Below, piece by piece: positions 16,361 to 24,741 of a DNA stretch of 64,000 nucleotides (position 1 is the stretch's first letter; each line of letters starts with the position of its first letter). This stretch comes from Bin87 sp963666415 (lineage in GTDB: Bacteria > Chloroflexota > Dehalococcoidia > Lucifugimonadales > UBA3495). The notes under the pieces are model-generated. The model was not told where the DNA came from. It searched no databases and was given only the letters and a program-made list of their open reading frames with translations. The DNA is taken from NCBI GenBank assembly GCA_963666415.2, contig CAXXPD010000003.1, positions 1,922,001 to 1,986,000 of the forward strand, in the 5' to 3' direction. The position numbers were made by a program, and so were the translations under genes.

Positions 16361-17764
16361 CTAGGCAAATTGAAAATCTCGAGACGCTGCAATCAAGGCC
16401 AGCATCACACCAATGCGTTTTTCGGACTCCGCCGCCTCAGCTTCGGTGTCCCAACGCAGGTCTCCTTCGCTGGCGGCCTGATCCAACAATTCTGAACGTG
16501 TGATATCTCCAACCTCCAGCGGCCCCACCATTTCCAGGCAAGCATCCACCAAAGTTTCGGGGCTCAACGTGCCCCTGGAGCGGACATTGCCGACAATCGC
16601 CTGCACGCCCGGGAGGGAAGTGTCCCCCAGCAGGTTGACCGCAAAGTTAACCCTCCGCACCAGCGCACCGCCGTCGATCCATTCGGAGCCGGTGTGCCAA
16701 CTCTCCACGCTAGGCGGGTTCAGCAATTCCTGTCCCTGATAGCCACACTCGAAGGCCAACGAATTGAATCCCGGGCGCGGTCCAACAAAGTTCCCTGCCA
16801 TCCGCGCCGTGCCGATCACCAGCTCGGCAGGACTCTTGACGCGGGAATACTTCGCAGCCTTGAAGAAATCGGCATTGAACAGCACGCGCAGCATCGACCT
16901 GACGTTCCCGTCAGATTCGTCGTAGGCGGCGACCAGTTGGTCGATCGCGTCGGGGTCATTGGGAGGCGTAATATTCCAACTGGGTACCTGGGGCTCATCA
17001 GCCACGAAGTAGTTGTACAGGTGGCGAGCCAGGAAACGGGCCGTCGCCGGCTGATTGGCCACTATGTTTATGATGTCCTGGCCGTTGAAATTGCCGGTTT
17101 GCCCCAGGAAGGTCTTGTCGCCCTCGTCGTGGTCTTCCGGCCTATACTCGAAATTCCAGTAGAACCGCCCCAGCGGGTTGCGCGGAATCTTGGGGCCAAT
17201 CGTCCATCCGGTGAACGCCCGGGCCGCTTCCTTGATGTCATCTTCGGAGTAGTTGCCGACACCCATGGAAAATAGTTCCAGCAGTTCTCGGCCCCAGTTT
17301 TCGTTAATGGCTCCCCGGTGGTTGCCGTTGTTGTCCAGCCAGAAAATCATGGCCGGGTTGCGGGCCAACTCAACCAGCAGGTCGCTGAAATTGCCCAAAC
17401 CGCACCGGCGGAACATCGCTATCTGCTGGGTCAGTTCAGGGGGATTATCCACCTTTGAGTTGCCGGTCGCGAAAAGTTGGTGCCAGAACAGCGCCATCTT
17501 CTCTTCCAACGGCCGGTCGGTGTTTACCATCCGGTACATCCACTCGGCCTGGTTAAGTGGCGGGCCCAACGCACCCTCGTAACCCGGCATAAACCGGAAG
17601 AGCAGATCATCATCCACCGGGTCGAACACCTCGGGGTTCAGCAACTCTTCCACCGTTGCTTCGTAGCCTTTCGCTACCCGCTGTTGCAGTTCTGCGTGAG
17701 TCGCGCCGAACCCGGCCCGACGCATCAGGTGGCCCATCAGCGCAACATCTTCTCGATTGGCCAT
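16361..17764 (-). CDS. DUF1800 domain-containing protein (cassette 2)
   Basis: 467 aa from the ATG at 17764, which has AGGAGG upstream; this gives the same length as the cassette 1 paralog. Landmarks: GHLMRRAGFGATHAEL, EEKMALFWHQLFATG, PAMIFWLDNNGNHRGA, NENWGRELLELFSMG, SEDDIKEAARAFTGW and PPSVESWHTGSEWIDGG. No signal peptide. It starts the minus-strand cassette, with a strong promoter at 17835-17863. An IS66 element has landed just upstream of that promoter (17899), so the promoter is kept. The family has no established activity. Confidence 0.92.
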   Translation of the reverse strand: MANREDVALMGHLMRRAGFGATHAELQQRVAKGYEATVEELLNPEVFDPVDDDLLFRFMPGYEGALGPPLNQAEWMYRMVNTDRPLEEKMALFWHQLFATGNSKVDNPPELTQQIAMFRRCGLGNFSDLLVELARNPAMIFWLDNNGNHRGAINENWGRELLELFSMGVGNYSEDDIKEAARAFTGWTIGPKIPRNPLGRFYWNFEYRPEDHDEGDKTFLGQTGNFNGQDIINIVANQPATARFLARHLYNYFVADEPQVPSWNITPPNDPDAIDQLVAAYDESDGNVRSMLRVLFNADFFKAAKYSRVKSPAELVIGTARMAGNFVGPRPGFNSLAFECGYQGQELLNPPSVESWHTGSEWIDGGALVRRVNFAVNLLGDTSLPGVQAIVGNVRSRGTLSPETLVDACLEMVGPLEVGDITRSELLDQAASEGDLRWDTEAEAAESEKRIGVMLALIAASRDFQFA

Positions 17765-17834
17765 CGGTTTGCCTCCTGTGTCGTTGACCCGTGGGCCAAC
17801 TGTGGTACACGAACCCGACAATACTATAGTCGCT

Positions 17835-17863
17835 ATGCTACGGAATAGGGATAACCCTGTCAA
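17835..17863 (-). promoter_or_regulatory. Sigma70-like promoter of cassette 2
   Basis: On the minus strand: TTGACA (17858-17863), 17-base spacer, TAGCAT (17835-17840). About 65 bases upstream of the DUF1800 start and 36 bp from the IS66 end. Confidence 0.65.
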
Positions 17864-17898
17864 GAATTAATCGATTCAGCCTCACCCCAGGGCGACGC

Positions 17899-19348
17899 GT
17901 AACAGTTCAGAGTTGCGGGGAAATGAGCAGTTGACGGCAGGCGGCGAGAGGATTTAGACCCTGGGCGCGCCAGGTGCCGAAGAGGGATGCCAGCGTCATC
18001 TTGCTCTCGGTGCCCTGCTCCGAGCGGGTGCCGCCGCTGATCTTGCGACTGATGACCAGGTGGCGCAGGCTGCGTTCGGCCGGGTTGTTGTCCGACGGCA
18101 CGTCCGGTTCGGCCACGAAGACGAAGAGTTCCTTGATGAAGCGCTCGATGCGCCGGCACAGCTTGCCCTGGACAACCGACGGGTCAGACAGGAAAGGGCG
18201 GCAGATGGCCAGCAGCTTCCGCTCCCAGGCCAGTTGGGCGACACGCCTTTGCCATGGCTCGTGATGGTTGCAGGCTTTGGCTGCGACATAGAGCTGGTGG
18301 ACGGCCGCGGCCCATCGGGCCAGTGCGGTGTCTTTGGGGTAGCGGGTGCGCTGGTCGTGGATGTCCCGCAGCAGGTGGGCCCAGCACCGCTGCTTGGGGC
18401 CATCGTAATGGTGGTAGGCGGCGTAGAAATCGCTGACCAGCACTCCGGAGAAAGCATCGCTCAGCGCCTCGTCCACCACCGCCTTGCCCCGACCCCGCCG
18501 CAGGAAGTAGCGCTCGGTGGGGGTGCTGAAAGTCCACACGTAGCCGTTGGCCCCGCTCTGACGCCAGCCGGTTTCGTCGGCGTGGACCACTGGGCTGGCG
18601 CGGATGCGGTCCAGGATCGCGGCCACTGCCGGTTGGGCCCGCTGCGCCGTGCGATGGATGGCGCTCACGATGGCCCCCACGCTGAGGCGCAACTGATGCA
18701 CGGTGTCCAGATACCACTGGACGCTGCGGATGGGCAGCCGCCCCTCTTCCCGCAGCGTGGCGATCAGGCTGAGCAGGTTGACGCCGAGGCGCTGCTGACC
18801 CAAGACCACGCCGCCCAGTTCCGCCGGAGGTGTGCAGCGCCGTCGGCAGGCCGGGCAAGTCCGAGCAATGTAGACGTGCTCGGTGACTTGCGCGGGAACC
18901 ACCGGCAGCTCGATGACCTCCCGAGTGCGCTGGATCCAGCCGCCGGACCGGTGGGCGCCGCAATCGGGACAGTTCTCCATCACGTGCTCCACCCGATGGG
19001 TCGGTGTCATGCGCGGGCGGGCGAAGCCGTGGCGTCGCTGCTTTCTGGGCTGCTGCGCTGGGGGCTTCCGGCCCGATTTCGTCTTGAGGCCGGGCATTCG
19101 GAGCGGGCCGCCCGGTTTCGCCTGGCCTTCCAGTTCGGCAATCCGCCGCTGCAACCGCTCAATCACCCGTTGCTGTTCCAGAACGGTGGCCTGCAGTTGG
19201 GCGATGATGGCGATGAGGACATCGCGGGTGGCGGTGGTCAGGTCAATTTCGGTATCCACTCCCTGTATATGACATAACCGCCGCCACCCGTGCCAGCGTC
19301 TGGCAGCCCGCCTTCGGCCAATTCACCTCACCAAGTCTGAACTGTTAC
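17899..19348 (-). mobile_element. IS66-family insertion sequence (single-ORF type)
   Basis: 1450 bp. Terminal inverted repeats start GTAACAGTTCAGA at both ends (17899-17911 and 19336-19348) and stay similar for about 17 bases. Flanks GGCGACGC and GCCGGCGC match at six of eight positions, a possible decayed 8-bp duplication. Only the tnpC-like transposase is present; the small tnpA and tnpB genes are missing, as in the ISBst12 subgroup. Confidence 0.88.
17907..19259 (-). CDS. IS66-family transposase
   Basis: 450 aa, apparently intact. Order: N-terminal leucine-rich coiled coil (residues about 13-45), a basic linker, zinc-finger-like cysteines (CPDC at 97-100 and CPACRRRC at 135-142), then the DDE domain with VVHADETGW, VLVSDFYAAYHH and DNNPAERSLRH, and a short C-terminal tail (FGTWRAQGLNPLAAC). 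It fills the element almost to the left end. No frameshift or stop was found, so the element may still be active and could mobilise the 114-bp element at 8618. Confidence 0.93.
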   Translation of the reverse strand: MDTEIDLTTATRDVLIAIIAQLQATVLEQQRVIERLQRRIAELEGQAKPGGPLRMPGLKTKSGRKPPAQQPRKQRRHGFARPRMTPTHRVEHVMENCPDCGAHRSGGWIQRTREVIELPVVPAQVTEHVYIARTCPACRRRCTPPAELGGVVLGQQRLGVNLLSLIATLREEGRLPIRSVQWYLDTVHQLRLSVGAIVSAIHRTAQRAQPAVAAILDRIRASPVVHADETGWRQSGANGYVWTFSTPTERYFLRRGRGKAVVDEALSDAFSGVLVSDFYAAYHHYDGPKQRCWAHLLRDIHDQRTRYPKDTALARWAAAVHQLYVAAKACNHHEPWQRRVAQLAWERKLLAICRPFLSDPSVVQGKLCRRIERFIKELFVFVAEPDVPSDNNPAERSLRHLVISRKISGGTRSEQGTESKMTLASLFGTWRAQGLNPLAACRQLLISPQL

Positions 19349-19432
19349 GCCGGCGCGCGTCTGCTTGCGGCGCGCAACGCATCCGTATCGCTTGACCCTG
19401 CCCCCAGTCTGTGCGTATCCACACCTCTGCCA

Positions 19433-20074
19433 TCAGAGCCCTGGGTAAGGTTCTCCCCAGCGATCCTGGTAAACCACATCGGCGAGCGGGCCGCGTCCCA
19501 CGGGTCCGAAATTCCCAATCGGATAACCTATGGGCAGGATGGCATAGGAATGGACTCCGGGCGGCAGACCCAGTATGGCTTCCACTTCTTTTTCGTGGCG
19601 CAAATGCCTGGTGGTCAGCGTGGCGCCCAAGCCTAACGCCCGTGCGGTCAGCAACATGTTCTGCACCGCCGGATATATGGAGGCGCCCGATGACCTGGTT
19701 GGAGGCTCGTCACCGTCATTCTGGCACGCCACAATCCAGATCGGAGCCTCGTGGTAATGCTCGGTCAGGTATTCCACCGCGTTATGTTGACGCCGGTACC
19801 GCGCCGGATTTGAGCCCGGCGGCGGCTCACTGCCGCGGTAGCGGGGGCCAACGACCTCGTCAAAGGCCTTTTGATACCACGCCTGTACCTTTTCCTTGAT
19901 CGTACGGTCTTTAATAACCATGAACCGCCACCGTTGATTGTTCCCGCCGCTCGCAGCGCAAACGCCGGCTTCCAGAATCTTCCGAACCAGCTCATCAGGA
20001 ACCGGGTCGGTTTTTAACCGCCGCATCGCCCGCGTCGTCGGTATGATTTCAAAAAGATCCGTGTCTTCGGGCAT
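19433..20074 (-). CDS. Nitroreductase-family FMN oxidoreductase
   Basis: 213 aa. The N-terminal PTTRAMRRLKTDPVPDEL contains the arginines that bind the FMN phosphate, followed by AASGGNNQRWRFMVI; the C-terminal half has the RALGLGATLTT helix and the IGYPIG motif. Members reduce nitro groups, quinones, enones or flavins with NAD(P)H as homodimers. The substrate cannot be named. GAGGAG lies upstream of the ATG. Its start is 53 bp from the end of the enoyl-CoA hydratase, on the same strand, so these may share a transcript with the hydrolase upstream. Confidence 0.9.
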   Translation of the reverse strand: MPEDTDLFEIIPTTRAMRRLKTDPVPDELVRKILEAGVCAASGGNNQRWRFMVIKDRTIKEKVQAWYQKAFDEVVGPRYRGSEPPPGSNPARYRRQHNAVEYLTEHYHEAPIWIVACQNDGDEPPTRSSGASIYPAVQNMLLTARALGLGATLTTRHLRHEKEVEAILGLPPGVHSYAILPIGYPIGNFGPVGRGPLADVVYQDRWGEPYPGL

Positions 20075-20126
20075 CGTGTTCTCCTCGCATATTGTTATGG
20101 CTTCTGTTATCGTCGCATCTCGGCAT

Positions 20127-20945
20127 TCAGAAACGCGGCTCCCGCTTTTCCAGGAAGGCAGTCATGGCCTCATTGGGAAATGGTGTAGCGAAGCACAGGG
20201 CGAAGGCCTTGATGCTGTATTCCGCCGCTTCTTCACCACCCACTTCGAGCCACCGCGACGCGACCTGCTTCTGGGTGGCGAGAACGTATCGGCTCATGTT
20301 CAGGAAACCACGGGCCACGCCCAACGCAGCATCGTACAACTGGCAGGCTGGCACGATTTGATCTATCAAACCGATGCTAAGAGCGGCTTCGGCGTCAATG
20401 GTCTCCCCGGTAAGAATCAGACGTCGGGCGCGGCCCAGTCCCACCGTGGGCCGCAGCAACGATGCTTCAATTGCCGACGGCAACCCCACCTTTACTTCGG
20501 GCAAACCAAAGATGGCATCATCTGACGCAACCCTGATGTCGCAGGCCAGGGCCAGTTCCAGCGCACCTCCCAGACAGGGGCCCCGTATCGCGGCCACCAC
20601 CGGCAACGGCGCGTTGAGCAAACTGCGGGCCGCGGCGTGGAGGGTACGGATAAACGTTTCGGCGGCCAGCGGGTCCAGGTCTTTCATTTGTCTCAGGTCC
20701 ACACCCGCTGAGAATGCCCGGTCGCCCGCGCCACGGAGCACAATCGCCCGCAGGTTTTCATCTCCACCGCACTCGCCCACCCGTTCGCTAAGGGACCGGA
20801 ATACGTCAAGCCCGAGCAGATTAAGGTCGCTCCTGCCCTCTATCACAAGGGTGGCAATGGCATCGACCTGTTGTATGGATACTCCGGTGAACAATTCGGC
20901 TTCCCCGTCAGGGTCGGCTTGCCAGCCAAGACTTGAGGCCGGCAA
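20127..20945 (-). CDS. Enoyl-CoA hydratase/isomerase family protein
   Basis: 272 aa with a TTG start at 20945, four bases after the stop of the alpha/beta hydrolase; no clear ribosome site, so translation may be coupled. Crotonase landmarks: AFSAGVDLRQM (first oxyanion-hole strand), VVAAIRGPCLGGALELALACD (second oxyanion hole and active-site helix, in two parts), and GLPEVKVGLPSAIEASLL. In typical hydratases two glutamates catalyse; here one lies at the GALELALA region and another near LPEVKVG. It likely acts on an acyl-CoA in beta-oxidation or aromatic breakdown. An independent, broken family member is at 36328-38364. Confidence 0.9.
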   Translation of the reverse strand: MPASSLGWQADPDGEAELFTGVSIQQVDAIATLVIEGRSDLNLLGLDVFRSLSERVGECGGDENLRAIVLRGAGDRAFSAGVDLRQMKDLDPLAAETFIRTLHAAARSLLNAPLPVVAAIRGPCLGGALELALACDIRVASDDAIFGLPEVKVGLPSAIEASLLRPTVGLGRARRLILTGETIDAEAALSIGLIDQIVPACQLYDAALGVARGFLNMSRYVLATQKQVASRWLEVGGEEAAEYSIKAFALCFATPFPNEAMTAFLEKREPRF

Positions 20946-20949
20946 TCTA

Positions 20950-21780
20950 TTAGTCGTCAGCCACTCCCGCGGCGGCCGTGATTGTCGTTGTTACGTCCCC
21001 AGCGCTTTCTACGTCCACAATGCTTTCGATGAAGCGCAACACCTCAAAGTTGAAGATGTCCGGCTTCTCAAAATATACCGAGTGGCCCGCTTCGGGAACC
21101 TTCAGCAACCTTGACCCCGGAATAGCCCTGGCCCCGGCCTCAATCACCTGCGGCGGCGAAATCGCATCTTCCTCGCCTACAAAAAAGAGTGTCGGCACGG
21201 TAAGCCGAGCTAGGTCGTCAGCGCTCGGCCCAGCCGGCTGCCCTCCGGGCGGCTCGTGTCGCAGCGGGTTGGTGCGGGAAATCTGGAGGTAAAGGTTGGC
21301 CAGGTTGGGATTGCGCTGCACGAAAATCGGCGCCACCGCCCTGAATCCGATCTCTCCACTGGAAGTGTGGCTGTCTCGCCAGATGCGTTGCTGTTCCAGC
21401 ACCTCCGGTGCCTCCATCCCTCCCACGGTGTCGGCCATCACCAGGCTCTTGGTGCGCTGTGGGTATGCCACCGCAAACCCCAACATGGAGCGGCCGCCCA
21501 TCGACTGGGCAACCAGATGGGCCGATTCAATTTCCAGATGGTCCAATAGCCCTCGCAGGTCGTCGACAAAAGACCCTGCGCCCGGTCCCCCGGGTACGTC
21601 GAACGAGTGGCCGAAACCACGCTGGTCAAACGTTACGCACCGGTACCGTTGGGAGAAAAATGGTATCTGTTGCCACCAGCTGAGCAGGTTGCCGCCGGCG
21701 CCGTGGGCGAATACGATGGTTTCGCCTTCGCCATAGCTCTGGTAGTGTAGGTCGATTCCATTGATTTCCGCGCTACTCAC
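20950..21780 (-). CDS. Alpha/beta-fold hydrolase
   Basis: 276 aa from a GTG at 21780 with GAGAGG upstream; an ATG at 21948 would add 56 residues unlike any hydrolase. Landmarks: oxyanion loop FAHGAGGNLLSWW, nucleophile elbow VAQSMGGRS with the catalytic serine, acid in VGEEDAISPP, and histidine in EAGHSVYFEKP. The size and motifs match the MhpC/3-oxoadipate enol-lactonase-like group, which hydrolyse esters, lactones or C-C bonds. Directly upstream of an enoyl-CoA hydratase and nitroreductase, suggesting breakdown of a ring-derived acid. Substrate is inference. Confidence 0.9.
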   Translation of the reverse strand: MSSAEINGIDLHYQSYGEGETIVFAHGAGGNLLSWWQQIPFFSQRYRCVTFDQRGFGHSFDVPGGPGAGSFVDDLRGLLDHLEIESAHLVAQSMGGRSMLGFAVAYPQRTKSLVMADTVGGMEAPEVLEQQRIWRDSHTSSGEIGFRAVAPIFVQRNPNLANLYLQISRTNPLRHEPPGGQPAGPSADDLARLTVPTLFFVGEEDAISPPQVIEAGARAIPGSRLLKVPEAGHSVYFEKPDIFNFEVLRFIESIVDVESAGDVTTTITAAAGVADD

Positions 21781-22003
21781 GTTGCACCTCTCGATCAGCA
21801 ATTGGGATCCAAGTTGACTGCATCGCCGGGATTCTAACACGGTTGGGTGTCGGGTCGACCGGACGGGCGCGTTTGAGAACCGCCCCCAAACCTGGCGAAA
21901 CAGGCACACCAGAGCTGCGATTGCCCTCGATACGTCAGGGGTAGCCATCGCGTCCGCGGAACGTAGATCGGCCTACAGGCAGATTGGCTTACAGGAGAAA
22001 AAC

Positions 22004-22405
22004 ATGAACGAGGGTCTGTGGCCGGAAAGCGAAGCGGCAGCGGTAGCAGCCATTCAGGGGTTCATGGCCGCGCTCAACGCCCGCGATAACCCAGCTTTGT
22101 ATCAATCGTTGCATGTTCCTCACGTCCGCATCTCGGCCGGCGGGGTGGCTATCTGGGCTGACCGGAGCGAACTTGAGGCAACGTACCTGCGAGATTTTCA
22201 CGCCAGGGCCGGCGCCGACTGGCATCACACCGTGCTCGACTCCACGGAAATCCTGCACAGTTCAGAGAAAAAGGTTCACGTGCTGATCCAGTTCATACGA
22301 TTCGATAACGACGGCGCCGCCATCGCAACCTATCGGTCGTTGTGGATTATGACGCTGGTCGATGGCCGGTGGGGCGCTCAAGCCCGGTCGAGCTTTGCAC
22401 CCTGA
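22004..22405 (+). CDS. NTF2-like (SnoaL-type) protein
   Basis: 133 aa, the size of a single cone-shaped NTF2-like domain. The first helix AAVAAIQGFMAALNARDNPAL and the strands VHVLIQFIRFDNDG and YRSLWIMTLVDGRWGAQARSSF are typical. Such proteins are isomerases, dehydratases or ligand-binding proteins; no catalytic residue can be named. It is divergent from the hydrolase run and 115 bp upstream of a VOC protein on the same strand. A weak AGGAG site precedes the ATG. Confidence 0.8.
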   Translation: MNEGLWPESEAAAVAAIQGFMAALNARDNPALYQSLHVPHVRISAGGVAIWADRSELEATYLRDFHARAGADWHHTVLDSTEILHSSEKKVHVLIQFIRFDNDGAAIATYRSLWIMTLVDGRWGAQARSSFAP

Positions 22406-22520
22406 CCTACGACACCCTTTACAGGTGGTATAGTGCTGCTCACAACATCCTGTACGCAAGGTCCAAAAGATCGACGGTCCCTCGAAAGGATGCCAACCTG
22501 GATCCAAAGGCGGTGAAGCT

Positions 22521-22973
22521 ATGTCAAGGGTCACGATGATTCAGCACATCAATATCCAGATTAGCGACAAGGAACGGACCCGTGATTGGTACGAAAAGGT
22601 ATTGGGCGCAGAGTTCCTGGACCGTGGGCCGGAACTCAACCAGAGGCAGCTACAATTGCGTATTGGCAGCGGCGAGATCCATAGCACTCATACCGCGAAC
22701 CCAAACCCGTCTGGGCACTTCGCTCTGGAGATTGACGCCTGGGAAGAGATGATCGCCAACCTGGACGCGTTAGAGGTTCCGTACTCCCCGCCGACCGTTC
22801 GCGCCTACAGTAGCGGACATTCGACCTACATTAACGATCCGGACGGGAACATGATCGAATTGGTCCAACACCCTCTGGGATTGAAAGACTCCAAAGGCAA
22901 GGCGGTGGGGTTGGTTCATGACCCCAATGGCCTGACCTGGGCCAGGCTCCCCGGCTACGGTCCGTCCACGTAG
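22521..22973 (+). CDS. VOC-family (glyoxalase/dioxygenase fold) protein
   Basis: 150 aa, one pair of beta-alpha-beta-beta-beta modules. IQHINIQISDKERTRDWYEK holds the first metal-ligand histidine. HFALEIDAWEEMIANLDAL starts the second module and NDPDGNMIELVQHP gives the last metal-ligand glutamate. The family includes glyoxalase I, extradiol dioxygenases, epimerases and resistance proteins; this one looks like a small metal-dependent enzyme. Its C-terminal extension (PNGLTWARLPGYGP) is unusual. A 7-bp GC hairpin without a T-run lies after the stop at 22997-23015, between this gene and the convergent aldo/keto reductase. Confidence 0.85.
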   Translation: MSRVTMIQHINIQISDKERTRDWYEKVLGAEFLDRGPELNQRQLQLRIGSGEIHSTHTANPNPSGHFALEIDAWEEMIANLDALEVPYSPPTVRAYSSGHSTYINDPDGNMIELVQHPLGLKDSKGKAVGLVHDPNGLTWARLPGYGPST

Positions 22974-23061
22974 CGCGGCAGTTCTCCAGGAGATCAGCCG
23001 GGCAACTCGCCCGGCGGCGCCTGGTTCAAAGTGGGCCGTAGTCAGATAGTTCCGGATCCAG

Positions 23062-24009
23062 TCACGGCCGCGACGCTGACTCCACTGATCGAAGACGGAG
23101 TTTGGCTTCCTCGAGAACATCGTCTGCCAGCGGCCCTTTCAGAGCTGCGGCGACGTTTTCTCGCAGATGGGAAGGATCGAGGGTGCCTACAATCGTGGTG
23201 TGGGCATCGGGGTTGGAGATGGTAGCCCGAAGCAGGAACTCGGTGGCCGTCATCCCCTCCAACAGATCATCCAATTCTGCCTTTTCCCATCGTGCCCATG
23301 TTTCGCCGGTCTCCTGTCCCGTTCCCGGCTGCCCACGGGCCACCCCGCCGCGTATGACGATGCCAAGTCCCGCCGAATCAGCCGATGCGATCGCTTCGGA
23401 GTGTTCGGGTTGCAGAATCGAGTACGGAACCTGCAATACGTCGAACACACCCATTTCTATGTGGTCGAAGATGTTCGGGAGAATGGAGGAACACCCGATG
23501 AACCGAATTTTTCCCTGCCTTTTCAGGTCCTGTAGCGTCTCGATGGCCCCTTCCTGCTCCAACACTTCCCTCGCCGGGCTGAAGTGGAATTGCACAATGT
23601 CGAGGTAGTCGGTTTTCATCCGGCCGAGGCTCTGGTGGCAGGCGTTGACGATGCTGTCTCTGGTGTAGTTATGAAACCGGGGCAATGCGACGCCAAATCT
23701 CGTGCGTTCAGCAGGGCTGAAAACGGCGTTGTCTAGCGGGCAACCGCATTTGCTGGCCAGGTAGAATTCAGGCCGGCGGTGGGAGATATTGTTGCCGATG
23801 TGCTCCTCGGCCTCCCCGTAATCCACAGCTGTGTCGATGTAGTTGATTCCGGCATCAAGGACGGCGTTCAGGATATTGGCCGGCTGGTCGGCCAACAACG
23901 GCCGCCCCACGCCGGCGACCATGGACCGTAGTTCCAAAGCGCCGAAACCCAACGTGGTGACATTAAGACCGGTACGGCCCAGGATTCTCGTAGGTAGTTC
24001 TGCCATCAT
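23062..24009 (-). CDS. Aldo/keto reductase
   Basis: 316 aa from the paired ATGs at 24006-24009; upstream in-frame codons reach 24219 but give no family-like sequence. Start choice rests on MAELPTRILGRTGLNVTTLG, the usual first strand. The catalytic tetrad is D59, Y64 (YIDTAVDYG), K87 (LASKCG) and the histidine of DIVQFHFSP. It is an (alpha/beta)8 NADPH-dependent carbonyl reductase; the subgroup is near the YajO/Tas-like reductases. No strong ribosome site was found. It converges with the VOC gene and diverges from the cupin gene. Confidence 0.88.
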   Translation of the reverse strand: MMAELPTRILGRTGLNVTTLGFGALELRSMVAGVGRPLLADQPANILNAVLDAGINYIDTAVDYGEAEEHIGNNISHRRPEFYLASKCGCPLDNAVFSPAERTRFGVALPRFHNYTRDSIVNACHQSLGRMKTDYLDIVQFHFSPAREVLEQEGAIETLQDLKRQGKIRFIGCSSILPNIFDHIEMGVFDVLQVPYSILQPEHSEAIASADSAGLGIVIRGGVARGQPGTGQETGETWARWEKAELDDLLEGMTATEFLLRATISNPDAHTTIVGTLDPSHLRENVAAALKGPLADDVLEEAKLRLRSVESASRP

Positions 24010-24147
24010 TGTCGTTATGCTAGGCGAGTTTGTGTTTCGTGTCCATCGAAACTTCGGCTTTACGCCCGTTTCCCCGATAATTCCCAAGCGAAAATCCCGC
24101 GTCCGTGTTAAGATTCGAGGAGAAATCTCGACACGACAGGAGCAACT

Positions 24148-24486
24148 ATGGGATCGATAAGATTGTATTCGGGCGACGATGGCCAATCCCACATTGAAGA
24201 GATTGACCCGGCCGACCATCCGGCGTGGAACCAGCTACAGAACGCCAAAGGAATCGTATTCAGGGCCTCACCGCCGGGGTATTTCAGCGACTGGCATATT
24301 GCCCCCCGAAGGCAGTACATCATCACACTCTCTGGCGAGGCGGAAATTGGGCTTGCCGACGGCACTGTCCACCGCCTGGGTCCCGGTGACGTCAACCTTG
24401 CCGAAGATCTGACGGGCCATGGCCACACCACTCGCGTGGTCGGTGATGTTCCCAGGGTAACCGCCACCATTCACCTGGACGCCTAG
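24148..24486 (+). CDS. Small cupin-domain protein
   Basis: 112 aa single-domain cupin. FSDWHIAPRRQYIITLSGEAEI contains one metal-ligand histidine and the first cupin strand pair, and HRLGPGDVNLAEDLTGHGHTT is the second motif (G-X5-PXG-X2-H type, here LGPGD with a following H). It may be a metal-binding isomerase or dioxygenase-like protein. AGGAGCAACT before the ATG is a good ribosome site. It stands between an aldo/keto reductase and a MetE-like gene, with nothing else to tell its substrate. A 255-bp gap with no gene follows. Confidence 0.8.
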   Translation: MGSIRLYSGDDGQSHIEEIDPADHPAWNQLQNAKGIVFRASPPGYFSDWHIAPRRQYIITLSGEAEIGLADGTVHRLGPGDVNLAEDLTGHGHTTRVVGDVPRVTATIHLDA

Positions 24487-24741
24487 CTTCAGCCCGGTCG
24501 CCGATTACGGTTACCGGCCGCTCGGGGTGCATCGGGTTGGGGGATCCCGGCGATTCCGCCACCCTACGCACCCTACTAGCCCGCGCTCGGTCGGTTTGAG
24601 CAGGGCCCAACAAGCCGGCGTCGATACTGGTGAGACCGACAACTGTCCACGTTGCCGAGAGATGTACCTGGCTCGACGCCGGGGATGACAACCCCCGGCG
24701 GTCAGTCATGCCGACATCGTTTCGCCAGCGCATCAAAAATC

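Noticed and set aside
18060..19277. 405-codon plus-strand frame in IS66
   Set aside because: Antisense of the IS66 transposase, which has all expected motifs in its own frame.
22997..23015. GC hairpin as a Rho-independent terminator
   Set aside because: Seven-bp stem but no T-run on either strand.
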